Of a stretch of 56,037 bases of DNA, positions 17,949 through 27,029 are shown one piece after another; the first letter of the stretch is position 1, and each line of letters starts with the position of its first letter. Origin of the DNA: an uncultured Thermogutta sp. (GTDB lineage: Bacteria; Planctomycetota; Planctomycetia; Pirellulales; Thermoguttaceae); contig CAKZMM010000131.1 of the NCBI GenBank assembly GCA_937128505.1, positions 1-56,037 on the forward strand. The letters run 5' to 3'. Position numbers and translations under genes: made by a program. The notes under the pieces were generated by a model. That model saw only the letters and a list, made by a program, of their open reading frames with translations, searched no databases and was not told where the DNA came from.

Positions 17949-18074
17949 CAAATTTCGTGAATTTGCACTCATATTTCGCGAATTTGTACTCATATTTCCT
18001 GAAGCTGTACTCATATTTCCTGAAGCTGTATTCAAATTTCCTGAAGTTGCATCCAAATTTCGTGAAGTGGGATT
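17949..18074. repeat. 21-bp tandem repeat array, 6 copies
   Basis: Six exact-length units start at 17949, 17970, 17991, 18012, 18033 and 18054. The consensus is CATATTTCCTGAAGCTGTACT. The centre of each unit fits TTCNNGAA (TTCGTGAA, TTCGCGAA or TTCCTGAA), which is a full or near dyad. The unit shares ATTTCnTGAAG with the 20-bp array at 1-80, 18 kb away. The last full unit on the ATPase side ends about 40 bp before the ATPase start codon at 17910. Confidence 0.9.
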
Positions 18075-18392
18075 GAAACCTTGCCGGAGGACATTTCTCG
18101 GCATTATCACTTGGAAACCCGCCGGATGCCTTCTTCGGAACGAAAGTTCGGAATGAAACAATTCCGTCAAATTGACCCCGCATTCGGGCTCAAAAGCTCG
18201 CCAAAAAACCGGGCTACTCCCGCCGAAAAAGCCTGCGGGCAAGATCATCGTAATGCGCGACCTAATTTCACCGAGGTCTTTCCAACCGTCGACAGTCGGC
18301 CGCATATCGCATTGCTCATTCGTTGCCGTGGCGCCTTTCAATAGGTCTTGCCTCCTATCTACGCGTGGTGAATTGTGGATGAAAGCGTCATT

Positions 18393-18560
18393 TTTTCGAA
18401 AGCACGAAGTTACTCCATGGTTTTCGGAAACGCGGAGCTGCCACCTGTTTTCGCAAACATGGGGCTACTCGATGTGTCCGCAAATACGGAATTATCTGTT
18501 CGCAAATACGCAGCTACGACATGTTTGCACCCTGTTCTCGCAACCACGGAACTGCTCCCG
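18393..18560. repeat. Degenerate ~25-28-bp repeat array
   Basis: About six units each contain a TTTTCGCAAACACGG-like head and a GAGCTACTC-like tail, for example TTTTCGGAAACGCGGAGCTG at 18421 and TTTTCGCAAACATGGGGCTA at 18448. Spacing varies between 24 and 28 bp. It lies just past the 3' end of the S-component-like gene at 18614. Confidence 0.7.
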
Positions 18561-18613
18561 ATTGCAGTTTTCGATTGCAGTTTTCGAAAAAGGCCGAATT
18601 GCCGCCAAACCCA

Positions 18614-20725
18614 TCATGGCTGCACCCGCCGAAGGCTCATTCCCAATCGGCGACTTAAAAGAACACCGATCGCCGTGTACAAGAACCCGGTCACAAAAAC
18701 CTGAAGAAAAACATACCACGTCGCGAAAAACAGTCGGTAGAAGACAGCCTGGAGCACGAGCGACGTGAAAGTGGTGGCAGCATCTGCTATTCCCAAAGCC
18801 ACTGCCATCGCGGGAAGGCAAGGTGTGTTTTTTCGCTCCCGAGCTCCGAAGGATGTAACTCCGAAAATTAGTAGTGCAAGCTCGCGGAAAGCGATCGACG
18901 AGCTGACGAACACAAGTTCCAGAATTCCAAACGAGCCAAAAAGCACCATCCCCATGATGTAACTGACCAGGCCGACTAAAGTCATCGCACCGACCCGGGG
19001 AACCAGAAAAAGTATCGCCCCCACAATGAGATACGTACTAACCTCGGTCAAAAGTCCGCCGACAAGGCAATTAAAGGGGCCAAGAACGGCATAAAGTACT
19101 GTCAAGACGATTTGCCCAGCAAACTGTAGCGCAAATTGTAGCGACCCAACCAGCGAGAGCATCACAAGGCGCTGGACTCCGAGTCCTTGGACCATCCGAC
19201 GATAAAAGATGGCCGTTCCGAAAAGCCAAATGATACTAAGCCCGGTGGTTAGCACCATCCACCAAGAATACACCGCGCGTGACCGCATGACCCCCAGCGG
19301 TGCTTCCAGCTCCATGAGCACGTGATCTGAGCCCAAAGCCCGGACGGTGATCCACCGCGTATAGGTTCCATCGGGCGTTCCAGGGCGAACATACACCGGC
19401 AAAACAAAATTTTCGGTCCCTCCGGGCTCCACCACGCCATAAGCCACGATCTTGCCGGTGCCGCCCGTAGACTGGAGCTCCGGCGAGGCAAAGTACTCCA
19501 CGTCTTGGCCGCTTTCTTGATGGATCACTCGACTCTCCAAAAGCAACCCAAGCGGCTCGGCACTGCGATTTTGCAAGCGAAGAGTTTGCCAGGTGAAGGG
19601 CTTGTAAAAATCCGGGATCACCACAGGAATTCCGAGCCACGTGGCCACTCGGATCCACAACGGGTCAGGCAATGCCAACGAGTCGCCAGCACGTTCCAGT
19701 TCCGCTTCGCCTCGCGAATTGGTCGGAAGATACCAGCCGACAAGGGAAAGATCGTCGCCGGAAATTTGCCGCGCTATGAACCGAATCGTCAACTCGGCAC
19801 GCCAATCAGTGCCTTCAAGATGAACCCAGGCCGGCTTGTTCGGCACCGGATACGGAATGCCGACTTGCCCGGTCCAAATCCGCTTATCGAATTCGAACTC
19901 CAAAGTTACTTCGGTTTCCCTACCCACCTCATCGGGATCAAATGATCCTGCCGCAGGTGCGGTCGAAGCACCTGTATCATGCTCGCGGCTCATTGGATCT
20001 TCGGGATGAGCTGGCGTCTCGGCCGCTGCGGAGATCCCACTTGATGCTTCCTGCTCCCTGGGGCCTGAGTCTCCCTGCTCCATTCCCCCTTCCATGCCCC
20101 ACCAAGCTTGCACACCCGGCAAAGATTGTGAAGGGGCAAACTCCCCGGACCGGTCCGCGCGCGGCAGCCCGGCTGAATTTGCCGTGCCTTCCGCCAGCAC
20201 AAACTCGGCGCTAAAGCGGACCTTGACCACCTCGGGCAAGTCACCGCGGAGTTTCTCCAGCTCAAGTAGCCAGTTGATCGTCTCCCCCGCAATCACGGGA
20301 ATACTTATTTCGCGACGCCTCGTCCCCTGGTCAACGTCCGGTAAAAGGAGCTCTTCTACCCGCTGGCCCAGGGGTAAGTGAAGCCGGAGGGCGATGCGGG
20401 AATCAAACTCCGGGGCCACGACTTCCGTAACCCATCGACCGTCCAATACTAAATCGTACCGATCCCCCGCTTGCCACGGATAATACAAGGTGAGCTGTGT
20501 CCGACCCACCACCGGGGCTTCACACAAAAGCGTTCCCGATCGATCGCGCAGCGCTACCCGATGCGACTCCCCCGTAATCTCAACAATAATTTCATTAGCG
20601 GGGCGAAAACGGACGGTAGCCGTGGGCTGGTCGCTTGTGTTCCAACGGTCGACGGCCCACCAAAGGCCCATAGCGGCGACGCAAGTGATTAGAATACCAA
20701 GGGCTACCCGACGCGCTTTGGTCAT
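18614..20725 (-). CDS. Large ectodomain fused to an ECF S-component-like membrane domain
   Basis: 703 residues. A membrane anchor (about 7-25) is followed by some 460 extracytoplasmic residues, beta-rich, with a Gly/Ser/Glu-rich linker at about 180-268. The region 375-475 looks like an Ig/NEW3-type sandwich. A second membrane segment (487-508) leads to a hydrophobic domain (515-693) of five or six helices. That domain resembles ECF substrate-binding S-components, closest by eye to YkoE: LGPFNCLVGG, then LVPRVGAMTLVGL and LFGSFGILELVF. The next genes downstream encode a YkoD-like double ATPase and EcfT, so this is probably the substrate-specific subunit. S-components normally have about 180-200 residues with no ectodomain, so the extra region could bind substrate or a surface partner. 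The ATG at 20725 lacks a clear Shine-Dalgarno sequence. The substrate is unknown. Confidence 0.8.
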   Translation of the reverse strand: MTKARRVALGILITCVAAMGLWWAVDRWNTSDQPTATVRFRPANEIIVEITGESHRVALRDRSGTLLCEAPVVGRTQLTLYYPWQAGDRYDLVLDGRWVTEVVAPEFDSRIALRLHLPLGQRVEELLLPDVDQGTRRREISIPVIAGETINWLLELEKLRGDLPEVVKVRFSAEFVLAEGTANSAGLPRADRSGEFAPSQSLPGVQAWWGMEGGMEQGDSGPREQEASSGISAAAETPAHPEDPMSREHDTGASTAPAAGSFDPDEVGRETEVTLEFEFDKRIWTGQVGIPYPVPNKPAWVHLEGTDWRAELTIRFIARQISGDDLSLVGWYLPTNSRGEAELERAGDSLALPDPLWIRVATWLGIPVVIPDFYKPFTWQTLRLQNRSAEPLGLLLESRVIHQESGQDVEYFASPELQSTGGTGKIVAYGVVEPGGTENFVLPVYVRPGTPDGTYTRWITVRALGSDHVLMELEAPLGVMRSRAVYSWWMVLTTGLSIIWLFGTAIFYRRMVQGLGVQRLVMLSLVGSLQFALQFAGQIVLTVLYAVLGPFNCLVGGLLTEVSTYLIVGAILFLVPRVGAMTLVGLVSYIMGMVLFGSFGILELVFVSSSIAFRELALLIFGVTSFGARERKNTPCLPAMAVALGIADAATTFTSLVLQAVFYRLFFATWYVFLQVFVTGFLYTAIGVLLSRRLGMSLRRVQP

Positions 20726-21870
20726 GGCGTTGATGATAGAGAAAATCCGAAATTACCGTGTTTATCCGAAATTGGCCGGCTCTCTGCCGGGGTAAGACTT
20801 CGATTTATGATCCTGATTATGATCCCGAAAAACTCGCCTTCTTGATTCGGCAACAAATGACTGGCGGAGAAATGGTCAATGCCGAACAAAAAGTAAATGC
20901 CGAAGAAAAACCGTCGCCATAGGACAAACGTGTTCCCGACAAATCAAAGGTGTTTGAGAACGAATTGAGCGAACGATGGGTCAAGGGTTCTCCATTTCGG
21001 AGGCCCGAGGTCCCCAAGTCCCGGATTTCCAAGCGTTCGGCAACTGCGGCATACCCCCCCTTTATGTTGGCCGGCACCGATCTTCCGCATTTTGCGGGTC
21101 CTAAACCCATGAACTTTTTCAGCGGCCCCATTCCTGCACTTTTCAACCGATAACGTTAGCACCGTCATCCCATAACGGCAGCACCGTTTTTCATGCGTGT
21201 ATCATGCGTGTATCAGGCCTGTATCAGACATGTAAATGCCCGGCAAGTCGTGGGCAAGCCGTTTCTTTGAACTTCAAGGCGCTAAGCAGGGCGAAGAGTC
21301 GCATGGGCTCTATAACCTATAAACCTACGCATTTTAGGCCGGCTTTTGCAAACCCCGGCGTCCTTTCCGCACTTCTTGCGGACGCGTGAAACCTGTATTA
21401 TCTAGGAACTACCGACCGCCGGGTAGCGAAAAAGGACCAAAAACTAGCCCGCGTTTTGCACGAAGTTTCCCCGGAAATCGCGATCGCACCTGTCGGCAGT
21501 CAGGCTTGCGAGAGGCGATTCGGACCAAGCCCTCCATCTGCTACGAGTTAAAACATACGAGTTGGAACAAAGCATTAGCGGTTTGATTCGGATGAAGCGC
21601 GGGGGTGCGAATGTGCGATCCAGGTCCGCCCGGTGGTCCGGGGATCGGTCCGCGATGCGGAGCAAGCTGGGGACGTAAGCTGTCGGCTGTGCGTTTTGCA
21701 CCGAATTCCACCCGTTGGTAGAGCCAAGGGTCCCGCGGATCACGACCTCGGTTATGTTGCTCCCAAAGTTGGGAATGTCCGGCACAATTGCTCCCGGTAT
21801 CGGAGCGAGACCGGAGCCGCCTTTGATTTAGATTTCCGCCGTGTTGTTCTTTATCTGAGGGCGAGCGGTT
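20726..21870. other. 1.1-kb divergent spacer
   Basis: Lies between the divergently read ECF gene (-) and dipeptide epimerase (+), so it should hold both promoters. Short repeats are visible: ATCCGAAATT twice near 20745-20775, AAATGCCGAA-type units at 20870-20910, and an 11-bp repeat at 21193-21236. No convincing gene is present; open frames at 21633-22013 read into the epimerase in the wrong frame. Confidence 0.6.
21193..21236. repeat. 11-bp tandem repeat, 4 copies
   Basis: Four units of about 11 bp in tandem: CATGCGTGTAT twice exactly, then CAGGCCTGTAT and CAGACATGTAA. It is preceded by two copies of ATAACGnnAGCACCGT about 20 bp apart. No function is visible. Confidence 0.75.
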
Positions 21871-22902
21871 ATGAAGATTTCTGTCAGCTCTCACAGTTTA
21901 AAGCTTCGTCATCCTTTCGGTATTTCCCGCGGCACAAGCACCGTTTGCCGCACCGTGGTGGTCGAGGTGAGCGACTGGGGGCAATGCGGTTGGGGCGAAG
22001 CAGGAGCCAATAGTTACTACCAAGCTTCGATTGAATCGATTACCGCCTCCGTCGAGAAGGCTCGGCCCATTCTGGGAGCTTTGGAGCCGGCACCTGCCGA
22101 GTCCCTTTGGGCCCGCCTCCACGAGGCGCTGCGCGGCGACACCTTCGCCTTATGTGCGTTGGATTGTGCCTTGCACGATTTGTGGGGAAAAATTCAGCGC
22201 AAACCCGTGTGGCAGCTCTGGGGACTTTCGCTAGCCAAAGTGCCCCCGAGCGATTACACGATCGGCCTTGATACGATCGAGGTCATGGTCCAAAAACTGC
22301 GGGAAATGCCCGGTTGGCCGATTTATAAGATCAAAGTGGGAGTCCCGCACGACCTGGAGATTGTTCGGCGGCTTCGGGCAGAAACAGACGCCGTTTTTCG
22401 GGTGGACGCCAACGCCGGTTGGCAACCCGAGGAGGCCGCCCGAAAGATCGAGGCATTAGCTGAGCTGGGAGTTGAGCTTGTTGAACAACCCCTCCCGCCG
22501 CAAGATTGGGATTCGGCCGCGTGGCTATACACGCGATCGGCCCTCCCCTTGATTGCCGATGAAAGCTGCCGCACGGAGAAAGATCTCGAGAGGTGCTTGG
22601 GGTGCTTTCATGGGGTGAATGTAAAGGTGGTGAAATGCGGCGGGCTCACCCCGGCAAAACACATCTTGGAAAAAGCACGCCGCCTCGGGATGCGGACAAT
22701 GGTCGGCTGCATGACCGAATCGACCATCGGCATCTCCGCGGCCGCCCAATTGCTTCCTTTGGTCGAATTTGCCGATCTTGATGGCGCGATTCTCCTTGCG
22801 GAGGATTTAGCCGACGGAGTCCGCTTCGAAAGGGGCTTGCCGATCTTTCCGAACACGCCCGGTTGCGGCATAACGCCACTGAGGAGTTTATCCCGATCAT
22901 AG
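21871..22902 (+). CDS. Dipeptide epimerase (L-Ala-D/L-Glu epimerase-like, enolase superfamily)
   Basis: A 343-residue member of the muconate-lactonizing subgroup of the enolase superfamily. It should epimerise a dipeptide, typically L-Ala-D-Glu released from recycled peptidoglycan. The catalytic set is complete: the KIK pair Lys153/Lys155 in IYKIKVG, metal ligands Asp179 (RVDANAGW), Glu205 (VEQPL) and Asp230 (ADESC), and base Lys255 in VKVVKCGG. The substrate-binding DLDG at 302-305, which anchors the dipeptide amino group, favours a dipeptide epimerase over a sugar-acid dehydratase. The last codons run into a repeat (about 22875-22945). Dipeptide specificity varies in the family and cannot be fixed from sequence. 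Confidence 0.9.
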   Translation: MKISVSSHSLKLRHPFGISRGTSTVCRTVVVEVSDWGQCGWGEAGANSYYQASIESITASVEKARPILGALEPAPAESLWARLHEALRGDTFALCALDCALHDLWGKIQRKPVWQLWGLSLAKVPPSDYTIGLDTIEVMVQKLREMPGWPIYKIKVGVPHDLEIVRRLRAETDAVFRVDANAGWQPEEAARKIEALAELGVELVEQPLPPQDWDSAAWLYTRSALPLIADESCRTEKDLERCLGCFHGVNVKVVKCGGLTPAKHILEKARRLGMRTMVGCMTESTIGISAAAQLLPLVEFADLDGAILLAEDLADGVRFERGLPIFPNTPGCGITPLRSLSRS

Positions 22903-22945
22903 CCCCTGAGGAGTTTACGCCGATAATAATCGGGAGTTTATCCCG
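22875..22945. repeat. ~26-bp repeat at the 3' end of the epimerase gene
   Basis: Three diverged units share GAGGAGTTTATCCCGAT: CTGAGGAGTTTATCCCGATC at 22878, CTGAGGAGTTTACGCCGATA at 22905, and TCGGGAGTTTATCCCG near 22930. The first unit encodes the last residues of the epimerase, so the repeat straddles its stop codon. Confidence 0.75.
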
Positions 22946-23519
22946 GCAACAAGCTGTGAGAAACGTGATTGAAAGCTCCCCCGGCTGCACGCCGCCCGTT
23001 AAAATGCAGCAACACCTTGACCCCATCCTTTCTCAAGAACGCATGAAATTTTTCTTTTACGGAGCCATTAAGACGGCTGGCTCCGTGTTATCGCCGTTTG
23101 TGGATCCCGAAGATTTCTTATCAGAAGGTTTATTTTCCGAAGAAGTTGGGTTGGAAAGCCAACTTCTTTTTGGGCTTAACTTCCCGTATCTTGCGGACAA
23201 CTGCTTCCGTATCTTGCGGACAAGTGCTGAGGTAGGTTCCATTCTTTTGGCCACCGTCTCTTCTTGCCTTACTTCAGATTTGCATTGCTTCGGGTTGCAC
23301 ACATTCAGATTCCGCGGCGGCGTAACTTGCTTCGCGCAGTTTCGCTAAAGGTCGTATGTACTTCGGTACATGTATGTTCATTTGTACATATATCTCTTAG
23401 CATGAAGTTATGCGTTAGCATGAAGTTGGTCCGCACGGAGGATGGGACCAGAAGCCCCCTAAAGATAGCCCCTAGTTTGGGGAACCGGTTCCTTCCGCTA
23501 CCCCGACACACCGCCCCTG
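22903..23519. other. Convergent spacer
   Basis: 617 bp between convergent genes. It contains a repeat pair, CTTCCCGTATCTTGCGGACA and CTTCCGTATCTTGCGGACA, at about 23180-23225. A short hairpin ATGTAC-TTCG-GTACAT lies at 23356-23371, and TTAGCATGAAGTT occurs twice near 23396-23427. No gene is recognised; an open frame at 22863-23348 is not protein-like. Confidence 0.6.
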
Positions 23520-24530
23520 CTATGGGGAGGCTTGCTTCGCCCGTTCGGCGTTTTGTTGTCGGGCCTTTGTCAGAACGGTCTCGATGTCCACCGGAGCACC
23601 GCCCAGGCGTTTGCTTTCGTCAGCTGCCTCCATAAAGGCGAAGATCTCGATGGTTTCTTCTTCCGGGATCGGGACGATTCCCGTCTTGAAAAACTGACAA
23701 ATTTCGATCACCAGGGGCTTATAACCCTCATACTTGCCTGCTGAGCCTTTGCCTGCGGTCCCCTCGACTTCGGCTCCGTAGCCACTGCGGGCTTCGAAAA
23801 TGCCCTCGCGACCGTCGGCCCAAATGCCTCTGACTTTTTCTTGACTGACCCGTTCCACGGTTTTGCACCCTGTGCCCATGATCGTAAAGAGTGTTTCCAC
23901 GCCGTGGATTCCGTACCAAAACAGGTCGGGGTGATGCGGTTCCAAATGCATGGGACTCCAGGCGGTGCAGCGGAGAACTTTTCCGAAAGTTTCCCCACGG
24001 CGTGCGGCCTGAAAGCCGCTGCTAAAACGCAACGAAGAGCTCGACCAAACCGGCACACCGGCTTCCCGAGCCAGCCGGAAGATTTCCAGCACATCGGCAA
24101 GTGAGGCAGCCATCGGTTTGTCGATAAACATTCGCTTCCCTGCGGCAATGACCGGTTTGGCCTGCTCCAAATGGGGACGACCGTCCACCGTCTCCAAAAG
24201 CACCACATCGACATGTTGAAGCAATTCGGGAATCGAATCGCAAATCCGGATTCCCCGTTTCCGCATCTGCTCTGTGTATTCACCCACACGATTCCAACTG
24301 GCAGGATTATCCTCAACCCCATTGGGGTAAGCCGCCACCACTTCGACCTCCGCCAGAACTCCCTCGGCTTTCGGATCGTTGATGATGTCCGTAAAGGCGA
24401 TCGCATGCGAGGTATCCAGCCCGATGATTCCTGCCCGAATGACGGCGGGCTTTGCTTCAGTTTCCTGAACTTGATTGGAGCCGATAATCAGCATCAAACA
24501 TAGCGGAAAAATGCAAACGGGCGTCAACAT
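23520..24530 (-). CDS. Exported Gfo/Idh/MocA-family oxidoreductase
   Basis: 336 residues from the ATG at 24530, which has AAAGGAGG nine bases upstream; a longer in-frame start would add 26 unlikely residues. The first 20 residues form a hydrophobic signal or anchor. The nucleotide fold begins with AGIIGLDTSHA, where the usual GxGxxG is altered. The family motif EKP appears as IDKPMA, with the conserved lysine of the active-site region present. The middle contains WYGIHGVETLFTIMGTG, where the histidine of the HxxD/E active-site motif lies. Substrates are usually sugars or inositols with bound NAD(P). It is followed upstream in the same direction by a Tat-exported TIM-barrel protein, a common pairing in planctomycetes for sugar breakdown. 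Confidence 0.88.
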   Translation of the reverse strand: MLTPVCIFPLCLMLIIGSNQVQETEAKPAVIRAGIIGLDTSHAIAFTDIINDPKAEGVLAEVEVVAAYPNGVEDNPASWNRVGEYTEQMRKRGIRICDSIPELLQHVDVVLLETVDGRPHLEQAKPVIAAGKRMFIDKPMAASLADVLEIFRLAREAGVPVWSSSSLRFSSGFQAARRGETFGKVLRCTAWSPMHLEPHHPDLFWYGIHGVETLFTIMGTGCKTVERVSQEKVRGIWADGREGIFEARSGYGAEVEGTAGKGSAGKYEGYKPLVIEICQFFKTGIVPIPEEETIEIFAFMEAADESKRLGGAPVDIETVLTKARQQNAERAKQASP

Positions 24531-24932
24531 ATCCGGCAATCCTCCTTTTGGCAGCGAACCTATGTCCCCTCTGCCTTTGCAAGGCAAGATGTCGAGGCAA
24601 CTTTCCATCTTAACGTCATATGCTTTTTTGGAATGGGCTTAACTTGGAACGAGCCTATCGAGGCAGTGGGGATGATCGGTCGGAATGCTTACTCATCACA
24701 TGGGGGGAAATAACACACCAATACGGAAGGTGAAGTCGCATTACCGGGCTCTCAAGTCGATCGAGGTTTTGCCTCCCCAATCTTCGCGGATTACTTCCCT
24801 CGCCGATCCCCGCGAATTAGTTCGCCCTCCTAAATCCTTCGGCAGAGGGGCATTTTACCGCAGGTGTTTTACCCCAAATATTTTGAGTTGTCACGCGGAA
24901 TTGGGAGAATCCGCTACGGGAGGCGATCGCGT
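24531..24932. other. Spacer
   Basis: 402 bp between two minus-strand genes. The only element recognised is the ribosome binding site AAAGGAGG of the downstream oxidoreductase at about 24540-24547. No terminator is apparent. Confidence 0.55.
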
Positions 24933-25898
24933 CTATTTCCCGGCGATAATCAGATCGAGTCGCTTGCTTCGCTCCTCGAGGCTCAGCTCGCCACTGCCTT
25001 CGATCGTCAACCAGCCGGTGTAGCCGATCTCGTCAATCAGCTTTCGAACTTTTGGCCAATTGACACTTCCCTCCCGAATCGGCACGAATTTCCCGCCGCG
25101 ACCATCGGGATTCAACAGGAAATCCTTGATGTGAAGCTTCTTGATCAGGCTACCCAACGCTTGCAACCATTCCTCCGGCAGTGCATAGCGCACGTGATTG
25201 CCGATATCATAGTATGCCTGAACCCAACGGTTTTGGAACGAAGCCACAAAGTGCGCGAAAATCGCAGGCTTAACCCACAGGTTATTCCAAACATTTTCGA
25301 GCGTGATCAGCACGCCACATTTTTCGGCTTCGGGAATAAGCTGCTCGACGGCTTTTCGCGAAGCATCGACCGATTCGTTATGAGCCTTGATATAGTCCTG
25401 ATACGGGGTGTTATCGCCGTCAACCACGCGACGAACATGACCCGTCTTCTCATCGAACTGGATATCGAATTCCCACGGTTCCGGTATTTTCATTCCCCCA
25501 ATTCGACAGGGTACCAGGAGCACGGCGTCTGCCCCGTAAGCCGCGGCGGCACGCAGCGCGCGTTTCACCGACTCGATATCCTTTCGGACGACCTCGGGGT
25601 CGGGGTTATTGAAATTGGTCCACCCCCTCATAACCGAGTGGATCTTCATCCCCAAACTATCGGCAATGGCCTTCGCTTGAGCCGCTTCCTCGGGATCGAT
25701 ATCCCAGACATTGCTTTCAATTCCGTGGAAGCCCGCGGCTTTGTGAGCCTCCAAGGTTGCACGATCGGGATTTCCGATCAAGGATTTTTTCAACCGCGGT
25801 TCCTCCTCACTAGCCAAAGCTTGATAACCGATGGAAAAAAGAACCGATGTGGTAGCGGTTTGTTGGAGAAATCCTCGGCGCGAGGTCGTCGTCCCCAT
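24933..25898 (-). CDS. Tat-exported TIM-barrel sugar phosphate isomerase/epimerase-like protein
   Basis: 321 residues from the ATG at 25898, which is preceded by GGGGAG at seven bases. This start puts the twin-arginine signal TSRRGFLQQ directly at the N-terminus, followed by a hydrophobic run ending in ALA. The mature part is an AP-endonuclease-2/xylose-isomerase-like barrel. The four divalent-metal positions can be seen as Glu in ITLENVWNN, Asp in YYDIGNHV, His in KLHIKDF and Glu in TIEGSGE. Barrel proteins of this class isomerise or epimerise sugars or inosose derivatives. Tat export means it folds with its metal before leaving the cytoplasm. The exported Gfo/Idh/MocA protein downstream may act on the same sugar. 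Confidence 0.88.
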   Translation of the reverse strand: MGTTTSRRGFLQQTATTSVLFSIGYQALASEEEPRLKKSLIGNPDRATLEAHKAAGFHGIESNVWDIDPEEAAQAKAIADSLGMKIHSVMRGWTNFNNPDPEVVRKDIESVKRALRAAAAYGADAVLLVPCRIGGMKIPEPWEFDIQFDEKTGHVRRVVDGDNTPYQDYIKAHNESVDASRKAVEQLIPEAEKCGVLITLENVWNNLWVKPAIFAHFVASFQNRWVQAYYDIGNHVRYALPEEWLQALGSLIKKLHIKDFLLNPDGRGGKFVPIREGSVNWPKVRKLIDEIGYTGWLTIEGSGELSLEERSKRLDLIIAGK

Positions 25899-27029
25899 CT
25901 TAAAGCTCCCCATACTAAAGGCTGCCAAGTTCGTGAAGACCGATTCTGGACTACTGATTCTTGACTCCTGAGCCGGCTTTAGATTACCGCTAAAATATCG
26001 CATAAAATTAAAACACATCGCATAAAACACACGGATCAAGCCGCAAAAGCTTCACCAAAAAAACGAATTGAGCTATTAAACGGTCGAAACCGAGCCGATC
26101 ACTCCCAGGCTAAATCCGGCTGTAGTATGAACCAACCGGTTTCCAAAATCAACCTTCAAGTTTTGATCAATTCCGCTCTGTAAGTCGCTTCCGGGTACTT
26201 CCTAGAAGATTAAGAATACGGAAAGTCAATGAAGGGTACCTCGTAGCACAGTAAAAACTCGGAAAAATCGCTCAATCGCACTTGGCCAGACATTAAGGAT
26301 TAAGAACACGGAAAGTCGCTCAAGGGCACCCCGCAGGAGATCAAGACAACCGAAAGCATAACCGGCAGATAACCCGGCAGGCAAATAGGATCGGCTATTT
26401 CGCGCGTTTATGGCGGCGGTGTTCCTTAAATCTAAATCCTGACGATTATTCTTTCTTGATTCGATGGTTATCTTTCTTTCTTGATTCGATGGTTATCTGC
26501 CATTTTTGAAACTCGATACACTTTCTACGTTCGCGGTTTGATTTGGTTTCGCGAGCCGGGCCCTAACTTCAGCTTTGGCTAGCGCCGGGTCAATGCGGGC
26601 TTTTCTTCGCCAACGTTGCCCCGGGGTCAAAAGTCTGGTAGATTCAACCTTATTCTATGATTAAGGTGCTTAATACTTTATTCTGTGATTAAGGTGCTTA
26701 ACACGGGGCGGCAGGCAACGTGCCGCAGGTTAAGCCCTAGGTTAATCTTATTGATAGCGTAGGCCATAAACCGTTGATAAGCGAATCCCTTGATTGGTGG
26801 CAGCTTGGGAGTGCAAATAAAGCAGCTTGTGAATGCCAATAAAGTGGCAAGTTGTTTCGGCAAATAATGCGGCGGCTTGTTTGAGCAAACAAAATTGTCG
26901 CAACCCGGCAAAAGAAGCCGTTTCTGACTCCAAATGGAGGTCGGCGAAACTGTCCCTCGGAGTAAACTTGTGTCGCATGACAAACCTTCCTCTCAGCCAA
27001 TGGGGGGTTGATTGAGTGGGGTGGAGCCA
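25899..27029. other. 1.1-kb divergent spacer rich in repeats
   Basis: No gene is recognised. Repeats include TTAAGAATACGGAAAGTC at about 26210 and again as TTAAGAACACGGAAAGTC at about 26300. TTTCTTGATTCGATGGTTATC is present twice at 26453-26500, a 28-bp unit with ATGATTAAGGTGCTTAATAC twice at 26648-26703, and the array at 26800-26895. Promoters for the two divergent genes should lie here. Confidence 0.6.
26800..26895. repeat. ~23-25-bp degenerate tandem repeat, 4 copies
   Basis: Units start with GCAGCTTG and end with GCAAATAAA: GCAGCTTGGGAGTGCAAATA, GCAGCTTGTGAATGCCAATA, GCAAGTTGTTTCGGCAAATA and GCGGCTTGTTTGAGCAAACA. The array ends about 135 bp before the regulator gene. Confidence 0.75.

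Larger units (their letters stand above)
17911..18613. other. Spacer inside the ECF gene cluster
   Basis: About 700 bp between the S-component-like gene and the ATPase gene, all read on the minus strand. It holds two repeat arrays (17949-18074 and 18393-18560). I looked for the CTGAGA-type core of a TPP riboswitch because of the YkoEDC resemblance and did not see one. Confidence 0.6.

Noticed and set aside
17907-18341. A 144-codon minus-strand open frame overlapping the ECF ATPase start by ATGA, with seven-residue repeats
   Set aside because: The repeats come from the 21-bp DNA array, whose period happens to be a multiple of three. The rest is not protein-like, and similar arrays with 19-, 20- and 29-bp periods cannot code.
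17911-20960. TPP riboswitch controlling the YkoEDC-like transporter
   Set aside because: I searched both spacers on the minus strand by eye for the CTGAGA core and partner motif and did not find it. A covariance search would be decisive.
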